A DNA stretch of 64,000 bases from Aquimarina sp. AU474 (GCF_900312815.1 NZ_OMPE01000009.1:62001-126000), one strand, 5' to 3'. Positions 17,773 to 26,521 are shown, numbered from the stretch's first letter. Translations and numbers: made by a program. The notes: generated from the letters alone by a model not told the origin.

Positions 17773-18204
17773 ATGAATCGTATAATTATTTTAACCGTAC
17801 TTATATTAAGTTCAATTACTTCATTTGGTCAAGAAGAGTATGATGAAGGAAAACAAATCGAAAAAATCAATACTATTTTATCTTCTAGTATTGGTAAAAC
17901 AAAATATAGGTTTTCAATATCCGGAGATGATTTAGTAGTTTCTAGTAATGGTAGTCAGATTTTTCCGATCAGTAAAATTTCAACAAAAAAAATAAAGTTT
18001 AAGAAAAAAGGAGAAGTAAAGTTCAATGGTAGAAAAGGTATTTCTTATCATGTTTATTTAAATCCAAATGAGAAAGGGCTTTTTGTTTATAATTCAATAT
18101 TTAAAAAACAGAAGAAATTTCTAGTATTCTTTTTTAGTCACGAAAAAACAGAAGTTGCTGAAGAATTGAAAAAAGTAATTATTGATGTAATCAATAAGCA
18201 CTGA
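17773..18204 (+). CDS. small secreted protein, unknown function
   Basis: 143 residues with a signal peptide (cleavage near SFGQ-EE). The mature part is basic and beta-rich, with no recognised motif and no cysteines after the leader. It stands alone and is followed by a strong terminator at 18275. Confidence 0.55.
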   Translation: MNRIIILTVLILSSITSFGQEEYDEGKQIEKINTILSSSIGKTKYRFSISGDDLVVSSNGSQIFPISKISTKKIKFKKKGEVKFNGRKGISYHVYLNPNEKGLFVYNSIFKKQKKFLVFFFSHEKTEVAEELKKVIIDVINKH

Positions 18205-18274
18205 GTATTAACTACATTAAAAAAAGGTGACATCTTAATGATTCGTGACAGAATATTTAAAAACAGATATGGAG

Positions 18275-18303
18275 ACGTAAGTGGTTTACACTTGCGTTTT
18301 TTT
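18275..18303 (+). terminator. rho-independent terminator
   Basis: ACGTAAGTG (18275-18283) pairs with CACTTGCGT (18289-18297, one G-U) around 5 nt, followed by a T-run. Confidence 0.82.
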
Positions 18304-18460
18304 ATTATATTTACTACACCTCATAAGACACTAATATTCAATGCCCTAATTTAACTTATAAATGATTTTGGGTATAATGATAGTCATTCTAAATATGCTG
18401 TTGTGTCGTTTATTTGTTCCCCTTTTAATAGAACTTAGTATGAAGACTTAAGAAAAGATA

Positions 18461-18745
18461 ATGACTTTACATCCACAGGGAAAGCAAGGGGTAAACATTC
18501 TAAAAAGAAGATACGATCAGATAAAATCTTTTATTCTAGCAACAATAATAGATCGCCAAGAAATCTCATATGAAGATTTAACAGATTTAGCAATTAACAA
18601 ACTCACAGATACATTTGACGGAAAAGTAGTTTGGTATATTGTGACGGTCAAACTTGACTTAGAAGCCAGAAAAATAATTGAACGAATACCAAAAACAAGC
18701 CCGCATCGATTACGAATTAAAAATAATCAAGAAGTAATACCTTAA
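18461..18745 (+). CDS. small conserved cytoplasmic protein (DUF6958-like)
   Basis: 94 residues, soluble, starting MTLHPQGKQGVNILKRRYD and containing SYEDLTDLAINKL and VVWYIVTVKLDLEARKIIER. It reads like a compact helical/winged-helix-type domain and resembles my memory of DUF6958. Function unknown. It is flanked by about 256 nt upstream and 297 nt downstream without genes. Confidence 0.55.
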   Translation: MTLHPQGKQGVNILKRRYDQIKSFILATIIDRQEISYEDLTDLAINKLTDTFDGKVVWYIVTVKLDLEARKIIERIPKTSPHRLRIKNNQEVIP

Positions 18746-19042
18746 TACAAAAAACTTGTTCGAATTGATAATTCATACTACAACCTTAAGATTTCCAGAA
18801 TTGTATGTGGTTTGAATAAATTAAAGCCTACACCCTCTACTCGCCATTCCTTCATTTTATTACATCATTATTTAGAAATTAATTAGAGTGCATTACAAAT
18901 TTAAAAAGTACAACTCTTAGTCCTTTTTTTGTAGCATTAAAATGTGAACTCTAACCCATCTTTGCAACATAATAATTAGTAAACATTTATTGAGTAACAC
19001 TCAAAATTAGTTAACCAAATAATCATCTATAAATTTAAAATT
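18746..19042. other. AT-rich spacer without a gene
   Basis: No convincing reading frame, hairpin terminator or RNA was seen in this 297-nt stretch. TTTTTTTG near 18940 and CATCTTTG near 18959 could be parts of a promoter for the following gene, but the spacing is not convincing. Confidence 0.3.
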
Positions 19043-19396
19043 ATGAAATTTGTTACAAAGAGAATACACGCATTTTTAGATTATCCAGTCGCCATTGCAT
19101 TAATAATACTTCCTTTCTTAATTGGTTTGGGAAGTTCAAATCCAATAGCTTTACAGTTATCTGTGGTTACAGGGATTGCAGCTTTTATTTTAACGTTATT
19201 AACCGATCATCATTTAGGCGCTTTCAGAGTTGTACCCTACAAATTCCACTTAACAGTTGATTTTTTAGTGGCAGTAGTATTTTTAATTGCTCCATTTATT
19301 TTTTCTTTTGAAGGGATCGACGCATATTACTATTGGATTAATGGCGCTGCTGTGTTTATAGTAGTAAGCTTACACAAACCTGAAGTAATTGCTTAA
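19043..19396 (+). CDS. SPW-like four-helix membrane protein
   Basis: 117 residues with four hydrophobic helices. It starts MKFVTKRIHAFLDYPVAIAL and contains TDHHLGAFRVVPYKFHLTVD between helices two and three, a motif of SPW-repeat or related small integral membrane proteins. Function unknown. A long perfect hairpin terminator follows. Confidence 0.65.
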   Translation: MKFVTKRIHAFLDYPVAIALIILPFLIGLGSSNPIALQLSVVTGIAAFILTLLTDHHLGAFRVVPYKFHLTVDFLVAVVFLIAPFIFSFEGIDAYYYWINGAAVFIVVSLHKPEVIA

Positions 19397-19438
19397 TTCC
19401 CCAGTAAATTAGTTTTTTACTGCATCAAGGATAGAGCT

Positions 19439-19480
19439 AATAGCGATATGAATTTTAATTCATATCGCTATTGTTTTTTA
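19439..19480 (+). terminator. long-stem rho-independent terminator
   Basis: The arms 19439-19454 and 19457-19472 are perfect complements (16 bp, although the innermost pairs must open to make a loop), followed by G and six T. The symmetry would allow it to work in both directions. Confidence 0.85.
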
Positions 19481-19655
19481 TTTTGTAAATTACTTAACCT
19501 TAAAAGAAGTAAAAAATTACCCCAAAAGTTGCTTTATAAAAAATCGACAAAAATATACTAAAACAACATTTTGAAATGCGAATTAAAACAAACCCACAAA
19601 CAAAATACGGGTCTATACAATCTAGTGCCTATTAGTAAGATTATAAACATTAATT

Positions 19656-20348
19656 ATGTATAACAAAGAAAAAATAGTTGTTAACGGATTTGAACATATA
19701 GGTTATGAACCAGAAACCTATACCGAAGAAGAAATGATAAGCCGTAGTGCTTCTTTTTATAACTGGTTAGACAAGCGTCGATCGGTTAGAGAGTTTTCTG
19801 ATAAACCTGTTCCAAAAGAAATTATAGAAAATTTAATTCTCTCTGCCTCCACGGCTCCTTCTGGCGCCCATAAACAACCTTGGACCTTCTGTGCCATATC
19901 AAATGCAAAACTAAAATCCAAAATTAGAGTCGCAGCAGAAGTTGAAGAAAAATTAGGTTATGAAAGCCGAATGAGTGACCGTTGGAAAAAAGATTTAACT
20001 CATTTGGGAACAGATATGCATAAGCCTTTTATAGAGACTGCACCTTGGATTATTGTAGCTTTTAAAAGAGTATACGAATTTGATCAAGATGGTACCAAAC
20101 ATAATAACTACTATGTAAATGAATCTGTAGGGATTGCCTGCGGAATGTTTATTTCTGCTATCCATAATGCTGGATTAGTAACACTAACACATACTCCCAG
20201 TCCAATGAATTTTCTTGCTCAATTACTAGGCAGACCATCAAATGAAAGGGCTTATATATTATTCCCTGTGGGATACGCAAAAAAACAAACCTTTGTACCA
20301 AAACTCGATCGGAAAAAAATAGAAGAAGTATCTCTTTTTTTTGAATAA
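19656..20348 (+). CDS. nitroreductase-fold flavoprotein of the iodotyrosine deiodinase (IYD) type
   Basis: 230 residues. FMN-binding elements are RRSVREFS (41-48) and TAPSGAHKQPW (66-76). The IYD-specific active-site lid residues are present with exact spacing: Glu98, Tyr102 and Lys123, corresponding to human Glu157, Tyr161 and Lys182, which bind the amino-acid part of halotyrosine. The C-terminal TLTHTPSPMNF and GRPSNERAYILFPVGY also fit. IYD enzymes reductively remove iodide, bromide or chloride from halotyrosines. No signal peptide or membrane anchor, unlike the mammalian enzyme. Substrate inference is good but untested. Confidence 0.85.
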   Translation: MYNKEKIVVNGFEHIGYEPETYTEEEMISRSASFYNWLDKRRSVREFSDKPVPKEIIENLILSASTAPSGAHKQPWTFCAISNAKLKSKIRVAAEVEEKLGYESRMSDRWKKDLTHLGTDMHKPFIETAPWIIVAFKRVYEFDQDGTKHNNYYVNESVGIACGMFISAIHNAGLVTLTHTPSPMNFLAQLLGRPSNERAYILFPVGYAKKQTFVPKLDRKKIEEVSLFFE

Positions 20349-20439
20349 CACAAATACTAAAATAGAAATATATTCTGATTACTAATAGTATTTTAAATAC
20401 ATTAGATTAATGAAACGTTACACACAAATTCTGTATTCA

Positions 20440-21957
20440 ATGAAAAAATTATACGTCTTATTATTTTTAATAGCTTTCAACTCTGTATCTGCTCAATCTA
20501 ATACTGAGGTATATCTTCTTGACATTGAAAATAACAATGAAAAAATTGAACTCGTCAACCTTAAAAACATTTCTAACAACAAAGGCTATGACAACCAACC
20601 TTCGTTTTACGATGATAATACAATAATTTTTTCTTCTACTAGAGAGGGGCAAACAGATATAGCACAATATAATATAGAGGAAGGAAATATATCCTATATC
20701 ACAAATACTACCTCAGGAAGCGAATATTCGCCTCTTAAAATACCTGGAAAAGAAGCAATTTCTGCTATTAGATTGGATACAACAGGATTACAACGGTTAT
20801 ATCAATATGATTCAAAAAAACAAAAATCCAGTGTCTTATTAGAAGATCTAAAAGTAGGTTATCATGTCTGGTATAATGAACATATAATAATTTCATCTGT
20901 CTTAGTAGATAATAGAATGGATTTGGTAGTTTCTAATTTAAAGGATAAAACCAATCATACATTACACAAAAATGTTGGCCGTTCTTTACATAAAATCCCA
21001 AATACAGATGTAGTAAGTTTTATAAGCAAAGAAAAAGATACATGGGTTATAAAATCTATCCATCCTATATCTGGAGCTATTCAAGAGATTAAACCTGTTC
21101 CATTAAAAATTGAAGATATGTTTTGGTTAAATGATGGTACTATGATAGTTGGGCTTGGAAAAATTATCGCCAAATTTAATCCCAAAAATGATAAAGATTG
21201 GAGTGTATTACATCGTTTTACTCAAGATGAAATCAATGAAATATCGCGAATCGCCGTAAGTAAAGATGGTAACCATTTGGCTATCGTTTCTGAAGAATCT
21301 CCTGCCATCATCGTTCAAAAACAAGTAGATACTTTTAATAAAGCAGATCTTGACGGTTTTGCTTCTTGCTATTCAAAAAATGTCGTGGTGTGCAACTTTC
21401 CTAGTGATACACTATATACAGGAAATGAAACATTAAAATCAAATTATAAACGGTTTTTGGCTAATAACCAATCAAAAGTAACCGTTACCAAACGTATTGT
21501 AATGGGAAACAAAGTGATTGATCAAGAAAATGCTGTAGTCAATGGAAAACAAAAACAGCAGGTTGCGATTTATGAAGTGAAAAACGGAAAAATTATTAGC
21601 ATGTCTTTTATCCCCCATAACGAAGATCATCCTGAAGCCGAAAAAATAGTTCAAGAACAATTAGAAGCATATAATGCCAGGAACATAGATGATTTTGTAA
21701 ACACCTTTAGTGATACAGTAAAAGCATATGATTATCCTACTAAACTAAATATGGATGGGAAAGAGCAATTACAAAAAATATTCTCTGGGTTTTTTTCACA
21801 AACCCCAGATTTACATTGTGAAATAAAAAACAGAATCGTTATCGGCAATATGGTAATCGATGAAGAATTTGTAACTGCAAATGGGGATAATTTTAGTGCT
21901 GTGGCCCTTTATAAAATTAATGGGGACAAAATTGATAAAATGTATTTTATAAGATAA
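20440..21957 (+). CDS. exported beta-propeller (TolB/WD40-like) protein with two C-terminal NTF2/SnoaL-like domains
   Basis: 505 residues from ATG 20440, which begins a clean signal peptide (KKLYVLLFLIAFNSVSAQ); an upstream in-frame ATG at 20410 would spoil it. Residues about 20-295 carry TolB-like blades (NQPSFYDDNTIIFSSTREG, DIAQYNIEEG). Two homologous SnoaL-type segments follow, each starting with a V--F---D--GFASCYSKNVV-like helix and ending VVNGKQKQQVAIYEV or VTANGDNFSAVALYKI. The fusion suggests ligand binding in the periplasm; I know no precedent function. Confidence 0.7.
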   Translation: MKKLYVLLFLIAFNSVSAQSNTEVYLLDIENNNEKIELVNLKNISNNKGYDNQPSFYDDNTIIFSSTREGQTDIAQYNIEEGNISYITNTTSGSEYSPLKIPGKEAISAIRLDTTGLQRLYQYDSKKQKSSVLLEDLKVGYHVWYNEHIIISSVLVDNRMDLVVSNLKDKTNHTLHKNVGRSLHKIPNTDVVSFISKEKDTWVIKSIHPISGAIQEIKPVPLKIEDMFWLNDGTMIVGLGKIIAKFNPKNDKDWSVLHRFTQDEINEISRIAVSKDGNHLAIVSEESPAIIVQKQVDTFNKADLDGFASCYSKNVVVCNFPSDTLYTGNETLKSNYKRFLANNQSKVTVTKRIVMGNKVIDQENAVVNGKQKQQVAIYEVKNGKIISMSFIPHNEDHPEAEKIVQEQLEAYNARNIDDFVNTFSDTVKAYDYPTKLNMDGKEQLQKIFSGFFSQTPDLHCEIKNRIVIGNMVIDEEFVTANGDNFSAVALYKINGDKIDKMYFIR

Positions 21958-22035
21958 AATGACATATAACATATGAGGCATACTACCCTCCTAAAATTAT
22001 CAAAAGTAAAAAAATTACTATTCTGAATATCAGGT

Positions 22036-22494
22036 ATGATAAGGCCATATAAAACATCTGACAAAGAGCAATTGATTGAGGTTTTTAATCTTAATATCCC
22101 AAAATTTTTTGATCCGAAAGAAGTTCTTGATTTTAAAGAATATTTACAAAACCATAGTGATACATACTTAACAATTGAATATGATAACAAAATTGTTGGA
22201 GGTACGGGGTATCACATCAAAGAAACTGATAAATCAGGAAGAATAACTTGGGTATTTTTTCATCCTAATTATGCTGGGCGTGGATTAGGAAAAAAGTCAA
22301 TTGACTATTGTTTAGAAATACTAAAAACTAATCAATTAATTGAAAAAATAGTAGTAACTACCTCCCAATTAGCTTATGCTTTTTTTGAAAAATTTGGTTT
22401 TCAACTTATGAGTATCGAAAAAAATTATTGGGGACAAGGATTAGATTTATATGTGATGGAGCAACAACTGAATCAAGATACTACTACCACATAA
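22036..22494 (+). CDS. GNAT-family N-acetyltransferase
   Basis: 152 residues with an intact GNAT core. Motif A is ITWVFFHPNYAGRGLGKKSI (acetyl-CoA pyrophosphate loop AGRGLGKK), and motif B is YAFFEKFGFQLMSIEK. The N terminus MIRPYKTSDKEQLIEVFN is typical. The acceptor substrate is unknown. It is a single gene with no clear operon partner. Confidence 0.85.
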   Translation: MIRPYKTSDKEQLIEVFNLNIPKFFDPKEVLDFKEYLQNHSDTYLTIEYDNKIVGGTGYHIKETDKSGRITWVFFHPNYAGRGLGKKSIDYCLEILKTNQLIEKIVVTTSQLAYAFFEKFGFQLMSIEKNYWGQGLDLYVMEQQLNQDTTTT

Positions 22495-22560
22495 AACTAT
22501 TTACAAAATCAAAGTAATTAGTATACTTTTAAAACGCTAAACCCGATTAAACAAAAACAT

Positions 22561-22938
22561 ATGAACTTAATAAAAAACAAAGAAAATGCAATAGCGTTTT
22601 ATAAAACAGCATACTTAGGAAATCCTAAAACTGCAATAGCTCAATATGTGGGTAATGAATATATACAACATAATCCTGATGTAGCAGATGGAACCCAAGG
22701 TTTTATTGACTATTTTGAAAGAATGCAGAAGGAGTATCCTGATAAATCAATCGAATTTGTTAGATGTATTGCCGAAGGAAATACTGTGGCACTGCATACA
22801 CACCAAACTTGGCCCGGGAATGACCAATATGTGACAATGGATTTTTTTAGATTTGATCAAAACGGAAAAATATGTGAGCATTGGGATTCAATACAACAAA
22901 TTCCTAAAAATTCTGCAAATCCAAATACAATGTATTGA
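22561..22938 (+). CDS. SnoaL-like NTF2-fold protein (COG4922 type)
   Basis: 125 residues, soluble. The pattern NEYIQHNPDVADGTQGFIDYF and FFRFDQNGKICEHWDSIQQIP matches the predicted SnoaL-like aldol-condensation-type enzymes. A histidine/aspartate pair (HNPD) lines the presumed pocket. No known substrate. The following 202 nt contain a promoter and a structured element. Confidence 0.82.
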   Translation: MNLIKNKENAIAFYKTAYLGNPKTAIAQYVGNEYIQHNPDVADGTQGFIDYFERMQKEYPDKSIEFVRCIAEGNTVALHTHQTWPGNDQYVTMDFFRFDQNGKICEHWDSIQQIPKNSANPNTMY

Positions 22939-22966
22939 TTTACAGTAAATATTTTTTCTATATTTG
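22935..22966 (+). promoter_or_regulatory. Bacteroidota-type promoter for the structured leader
   Basis: TTG at 22935-22937 and TATATTTG at 22959-22966 (exact TAnnTTTG) are 21 nt apart. Expected transcription start is about 22973. The -33 element overlaps the stop codon of the NTF2-like gene. Confidence 0.55.
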
Positions 22967-22972
22967 TGTTAT

Positions 22973-23112
22973 TGAAATTTAGTAATCCGCGTATTACACA
23001 CTTATTTTTCAGCTTTAAGGAAGAAATTGGAAAAATAAGTGAGATTTCTACGGAGAACCTCCGTATACCTTAAATCAATTTTAATTGATTTGGTATACGG
23101 AGGTTTTTTATT
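22973..23112 (+). ncRNA. candidate structured RNA: small RNA or attenuator leader of the M28 operon
   Basis: Three consecutive hairpins can be drawn. H1 is GTAAT/ATTAC (22982-22986, 22993-22997). H2 is a 12-bp stem (22999-23010 with 23030-23041) with a 19-nt loop. H3 is the long terminator hairpin 23056-23105. CGGAG at 23051-23055 can pair with CTCCG at 23059-23063, which is also part of the left arm of H3, so an alternative antiterminator-like fold exists. It lies just ahead of the peptidase gene (ATG 23141). It could be an independent RNA of about 140 nt or a regulatory leader; I recognise no known family. Confidence 0.4.
23056..23111 (+). terminator. long terminator-like hairpin upstream of the M28 gene
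   Basis: The outer arms AACCTCCGTATACC (23056-23069) and GGTATACGGAGGTT (23092-23105) pair perfectly. The inner arms AAATCAATT (23072-23080) and AATTGATTT (23083-23091) continue the stem after a 2-nt bulge. A run of T follows. It ends the NTF2-like unit or acts as an attenuator for the next operon. Confidence 0.85.
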
Positions 23113-23140
23113 TCCAATAAGCTATAAACACAATACTATT

Positions 23141-24622
23141 ATGAGAAAAATTGGTGCAATTTTAGGAATCACTATTATCATTTTGATGATACTTGTTTTT
23201 TTCTTTCCCAAAATGCTATATAGCACTGCTTTTGGGCAACAAATCTTAATGAGAATAGAGGGCGAAGAAGTGGCCACATTTTATTACAAAGGCAATCAAA
23301 AAAACAGAGATACAATCTACATGAAAGGTGTTATTTATACAAATACATTAGAGGATCTCAAACAAGTATTATCCAAGAATCCTATGATTACCACTTTAGT
23401 GATGGAAAATGTTCCAGGTTCTATAGATGACGAAGTTAATCTTGTTGCCTCAAAAGAGATTAGGAAACATCATATCAATACGTATATTCCAAAAAATGGT
23501 ATGGTAGCTTCTGGCGGAACCGATATGTTTTTGGCAGGTAAAGAAAGAGCTACACATCCTACCGCAAAATTAGGTGTTCATTCCTGGTCCGGAGAAGATC
23601 AAGTAGCTTTAGATTTCCCAAAAGATCATCAAGAACATAAAAAGTATCTCGAATATTATAAAGAAATGAATATCCCAGTAGATTTTTATTGGTATACTCT
23701 AGAAGCTGCACCTGCGGAAGATATACATTGGATGACCCCTAACGAGATTAAAAAATACGTCGTTACAACAACTAATAATGAATTTACGCAGTTGTTAGAA
23801 ATTCAACAAACATTATCATCAGATATGTTCAAAGGTCGTGGTAGTGGTAACAACAAAGAAGCGCAAAACTTAATAAACACATATTTCGATAATATTGACT
23901 TATTAAAACTAGCAGATCGTTATACTATCCCATTCACTTTTACAGATCAAAAAACCAAAAAAGAAAGACAAGGCATCAATATCGTAGGATATGTAAAAGG
24001 TAAAAATTATCCAGATCAATATATTGTTATTGGTGCTCATTATGATCATTTAGGAATCGTTAATAACACTATTTATAATGGTGCCGATGATAATGCCTCT
24101 GGCACTTCAGCTTTATTATATTTAGCCAATTATTTTACAAAAAATCAACCAGAACATTCTATCATTTTTGCAGCTTTTGATGCCGAAGAACTTGGTCTTC
24201 ATGGTTCTAAGGATTTTGTAAACAAATCATATATCCCATTAGCAAATATTAAATTAAACATCAACATGGATATGATTAGTCGTAATCCTCAAAATGAAAT
24301 ATACGTAGTGGGTACTTTCCCTTTTCCTCAATTTAAAAAGCCTATTGCAAATGTTGCCAAAAACAGTTCGCTTATGGTTTCTTACGGTCATGATGACCCT
24401 AATGATAAAACAAAAGATTATTGGATGCATTCCTCAGATAATGGTCCTTTCTTTGAAAAAAATATACCCAACATTACATTTAGTGAAGAGGACCATCCAG
24501 GTTACCATAAATCAACAGATGATATTGAGTTTACTCATCCTGACTTTTATATTAACGTTGTAAAACTTATCACAGCTTCCATTCAAGAAATAGATCAAAA
24601 TTTCCCAACATCGACGCAATGA
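23141..24622 (+). CDS. fusion of a ClpP/crotonase-like periplasmic domain with an M28 zinc aminopeptidase
   Basis: 493 residues from ATG 23141. An earlier in-frame GTG at 23039 is rejected because the frame would run through the terminator hairpin. One N-terminal membrane anchor or signal (4-22). Residues about 40-215 resemble COG3904-type ClpP-like domains, with possible nucleophile Ser124 in VASGGTDMFLAG and His147 in GVHSW. Residues 275-493 are a peptidase M28 with zinc ligands His300, Asp316, Glu349/Glu350, Asp377 and His456. It acts outside the cytoplasm. The next gene overlaps by 4 nt, so it opens an amino-acid-processing operon. Confidence 0.82.
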   Translation: MRKIGAILGITIIILMILVFFFPKMLYSTAFGQQILMRIEGEEVATFYYKGNQKNRDTIYMKGVIYTNTLEDLKQVLSKNPMITTLVMENVPGSIDDEVNLVASKEIRKHHINTYIPKNGMVASGGTDMFLAGKERATHPTAKLGVHSWSGEDQVALDFPKDHQEHKKYLEYYKEMNIPVDFYWYTLEAAPAEDIHWMTPNEIKKYVVTTTNNEFTQLLEIQQTLSSDMFKGRGSGNNKEAQNLINTYFDNIDLLKLADRYTIPFTFTDQKTKKERQGINIVGYVKGKNYPDQYIVIGAHYDHLGIVNNTIYNGADDNASGTSALLYLANYFTKNQPEHSIIFAAFDAEELGLHGSKDFVNKSYIPLANIKLNINMDMISRNPQNEIYVVGTFPFPQFKKPIANVAKNSSLMVSYGHDDPNDKTKDYWMHSSDNGPFFEKNIPNITFSEEDHPGYHKSTDDIEFTHPDFYINVVKLITASIQEIDQNFPTSTQ

Positions 24623-25584
24623 TTTCTAGAAAAGACATTGAAAACACCTATAATATCATCAAAAATGATATTGATAAAACGCCTTTGGTATTCTCTTCAG
24701 AATTAAGCAAAATTTCTGGCGCAAATGTGTATTTAAAAATGGAAAATTTACAACGTACAGGTTCTTTCAAAATACGTGGTGTTTTAAGTAAAATATATGC
24801 TATCGACCCAAAAGATTATAATAGACCATTCGTAGCAGCATCAACCGGAAATCATGCAGCTGCTTTTGGATATGCTGCTTCAAAATTTGGATATAAAGGG
24901 ATTTTATTCTTACCTGAAAAAACAAACACGGTAAAAATTACTGCATTGAATGAGTATCCACTAGAAAAACATTTATACGGTAAAAACAGTATAGAGACCG
25001 AGGCCAAGGCAACAGCTTATACTCAAGAAATTGGTGGCATTTTGGTCCACCCTTACAATGATATTGAAATTATAAAAGGGCAAGGAACAATAGCACTCGA
25101 AATCCAAGAGCAACTCCCTAATGTTGATACTATTTTAACACCAATTGGAGGGGGTGGATTAATATCTGGAATTGCCTCATATTACTCAAATGACACTACA
25201 AATGTCATCGGTTGCCAACCCATTAATGCAGCCGAAATGTATCATTCTATCCAAAAAGGAAAGATTGTTCCCCCAAGTATCTTGGAGACAATCGCAGATG
25301 CTTCAGCTGGCGGAATAGAAGCTAATGCCATTACCTTCGAAATTTGTAAAAACTTACTGTCTGATTTTGAACTTATCCAAGAAGAAGATATAAAAAAGGC
25401 TTTGGCTTTTGTCGTAAAGTACCATCAAACTATTATAGAACCAGCTTGTGCTTTACCTGTTTCTGCCCTACTTACTACAAAAAAATATGAAGGTAAAAAT
25501 GTAGTCTTAGTACTTACCGGAAAAAAAATAAATATCGATTTACTAACCGAAATATTATGCGATTATGGTAACTATTATTCTTAA
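24619..25584 (+). CDS. threonine-dehydratase-like PLP enzyme (EutB / hydroxyaspartate-dehydratase type)
   Basis: 321 residues, fold type II PLP enzyme. Lys51 in GSFKIRG is the Schiff-base lysine, STGNHAAAFGY (75-85) binds substrate, and the phosphate loop is IGGGGLISG (176-184). There is no C-terminal ACT-type regulatory domain, so it is a catabolic-type dehydratase. It overlaps the M28 gene by 4 nt (ATGA) and the ornithine-cyclodeaminase-like gene by 20 nt. The pairing resembles EutB/EutC of hydroxyectoine use and BhcB/BhcD of the beta-hydroxyaspartate route, where a hydroxy-amino acid is dehydrated to an imine. The exact substrate is inference. Confidence 0.82.
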   Translation: MISRKDIENTYNIIKNDIDKTPLVFSSELSKISGANVYLKMENLQRTGSFKIRGVLSKIYAIDPKDYNRPFVAASTGNHAAAFGYAASKFGYKGILFLPEKTNTVKITALNEYPLEKHLYGKNSIETEAKATAYTQEIGGILVHPYNDIEIIKGQGTIALEIQEQLPNVDTILTPIGGGGLISGIASYYSNDTTNVIGCQPINAAEMYHSIQKGKIVPPSILETIADASAGGIEANAITFEICKNLLSDFELIQEEDIKKALAFVVKYHQTIIEPACALPVSALLTTKKYEGKNVVLVLTGKKINIDLLTEILCDYGNYYS

Positions 25585-26521
25585 AAAGGAAATCGAACAT
25601 ATTATCAAGGATATCGATTTAGTTGCAACAATGGAAAAAGGGTTTATAGCATATAGCAACGGAAATGCAATAGTGCCCCCTGTTGGCGAACTACTTTTTG
25701 ATGCTCCAAAGGGAGAAACACATATCAAATATGGCTACATCAAAAGTGAGGACTATTATGTTGTTAAAATTGCATCAGGTTTTTACGAAAATCCAAAACT
25801 AGGCATTTCTTCTAGTCAAGGATTAATGTTACTATTTAGCCAAAAAACAGGGCAACCTATATCTATTTTGTTAGACGAAGGTTATCTTACCGATATTCGT
25901 ACTGCTGCAGCTGGTGCTTTGGTTGCAAAATATTTTGCTCCAAAAAACATTTCTTCGATTGGGATTATCGGAACCGGCATTCAAGCAAAATTACAATTAC
26001 AATACCTTCAAAAATACAATCCATGCAAGAGCGTTTGGGTTTGGGGAAGAACATCAGAAAGCACTACACAGTTCAAATCAGATTTGAGCGATGATTTTAA
26101 TATTCATATTGCAAAAACTCCAGCACAGGTAGCAGCAAATTCAAATTTGATTGTTACTACTACTCCTTCGCCAACACCTCTTTTATTTTCTAAAGATATC
26201 TTACCAGGAACACATATTACAGCTGTAGGTTCTGATACTTCTGAGAAACAGGAACTCGATAGTGATTTACTTCGTAAATCAGATCTACTCATTGCAGATA
26301 GTATTCCTCAAAGTAAAAGCAGAGGCGAAATTTATCGTGCCGTAAAGGATAACAAAGTACTACCCGAAAAGAGTATAGAATTAGGCACGGCCATCCAAAA
26401 TAAAACATTACAAAGAAATAACAATAACCAAATTACGGTAGCCGATTTAACAGGAGTCGCTGTGCAAGACATAATGATTGCCGAAACTGTTTACACAAAA
26501 TTTAAAAACAATATATTATGA
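25565..26521 (+). CDS. ornithine cyclodeaminase / mu-crystallin family imine reductase (EutC-like)
   Basis: 318 residues. Lys68 in VVKIASG, Arg112 in TDIRTAAAGA and the Rossmann motif IIGTGIQAK (134-142) are diagnostic. The C-terminal half has VADLTGVAVQDIMIAE. Members include ornithine cyclodeaminase, alanine dehydrogenase, EutC and iminosuccinate reductase. The context (after a dehydratase, before an aminotransferase) favours NAD(P)H reduction of an imino acid. It overlaps the next gene by 4 nt. Confidence 0.83.
   Translation: MVTIILKKEIEHIIKDIDLVATMEKGFIAYSNGNAIVPPVGELLFDAPKGETHIKYGYIKSEDYYVVKIASGFYENPKLGISSSQGLMLLFSQKTGQPISILLDEGYLTDIRTAAAGALVAKYFAPKNISSIGIIGTGIQAKLQLQYLQKYNPCKSVWVWGRTSESTTQFKSDLSDDFNIHIAKTPAQVAANSNLIVTTTPSPTPLLFSKDILPGTHITAVGSDTSEKQELDSDLLRKSDLLIADSIPQSKSRGEIYRAVKDNKVLPEKSIELGTAIQNKTLQRNNNNQITVADLTGVAVQDIMIAETVYTKFKNNIL

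Noticed and set aside
23039..23140. In-frame GTG start that would add 34 residues to the ClpP-M28 protein
   Set aside because: The added codons run through the 23056-23105 hairpin, and the ATG at 23141 gives a normal membrane anchor.
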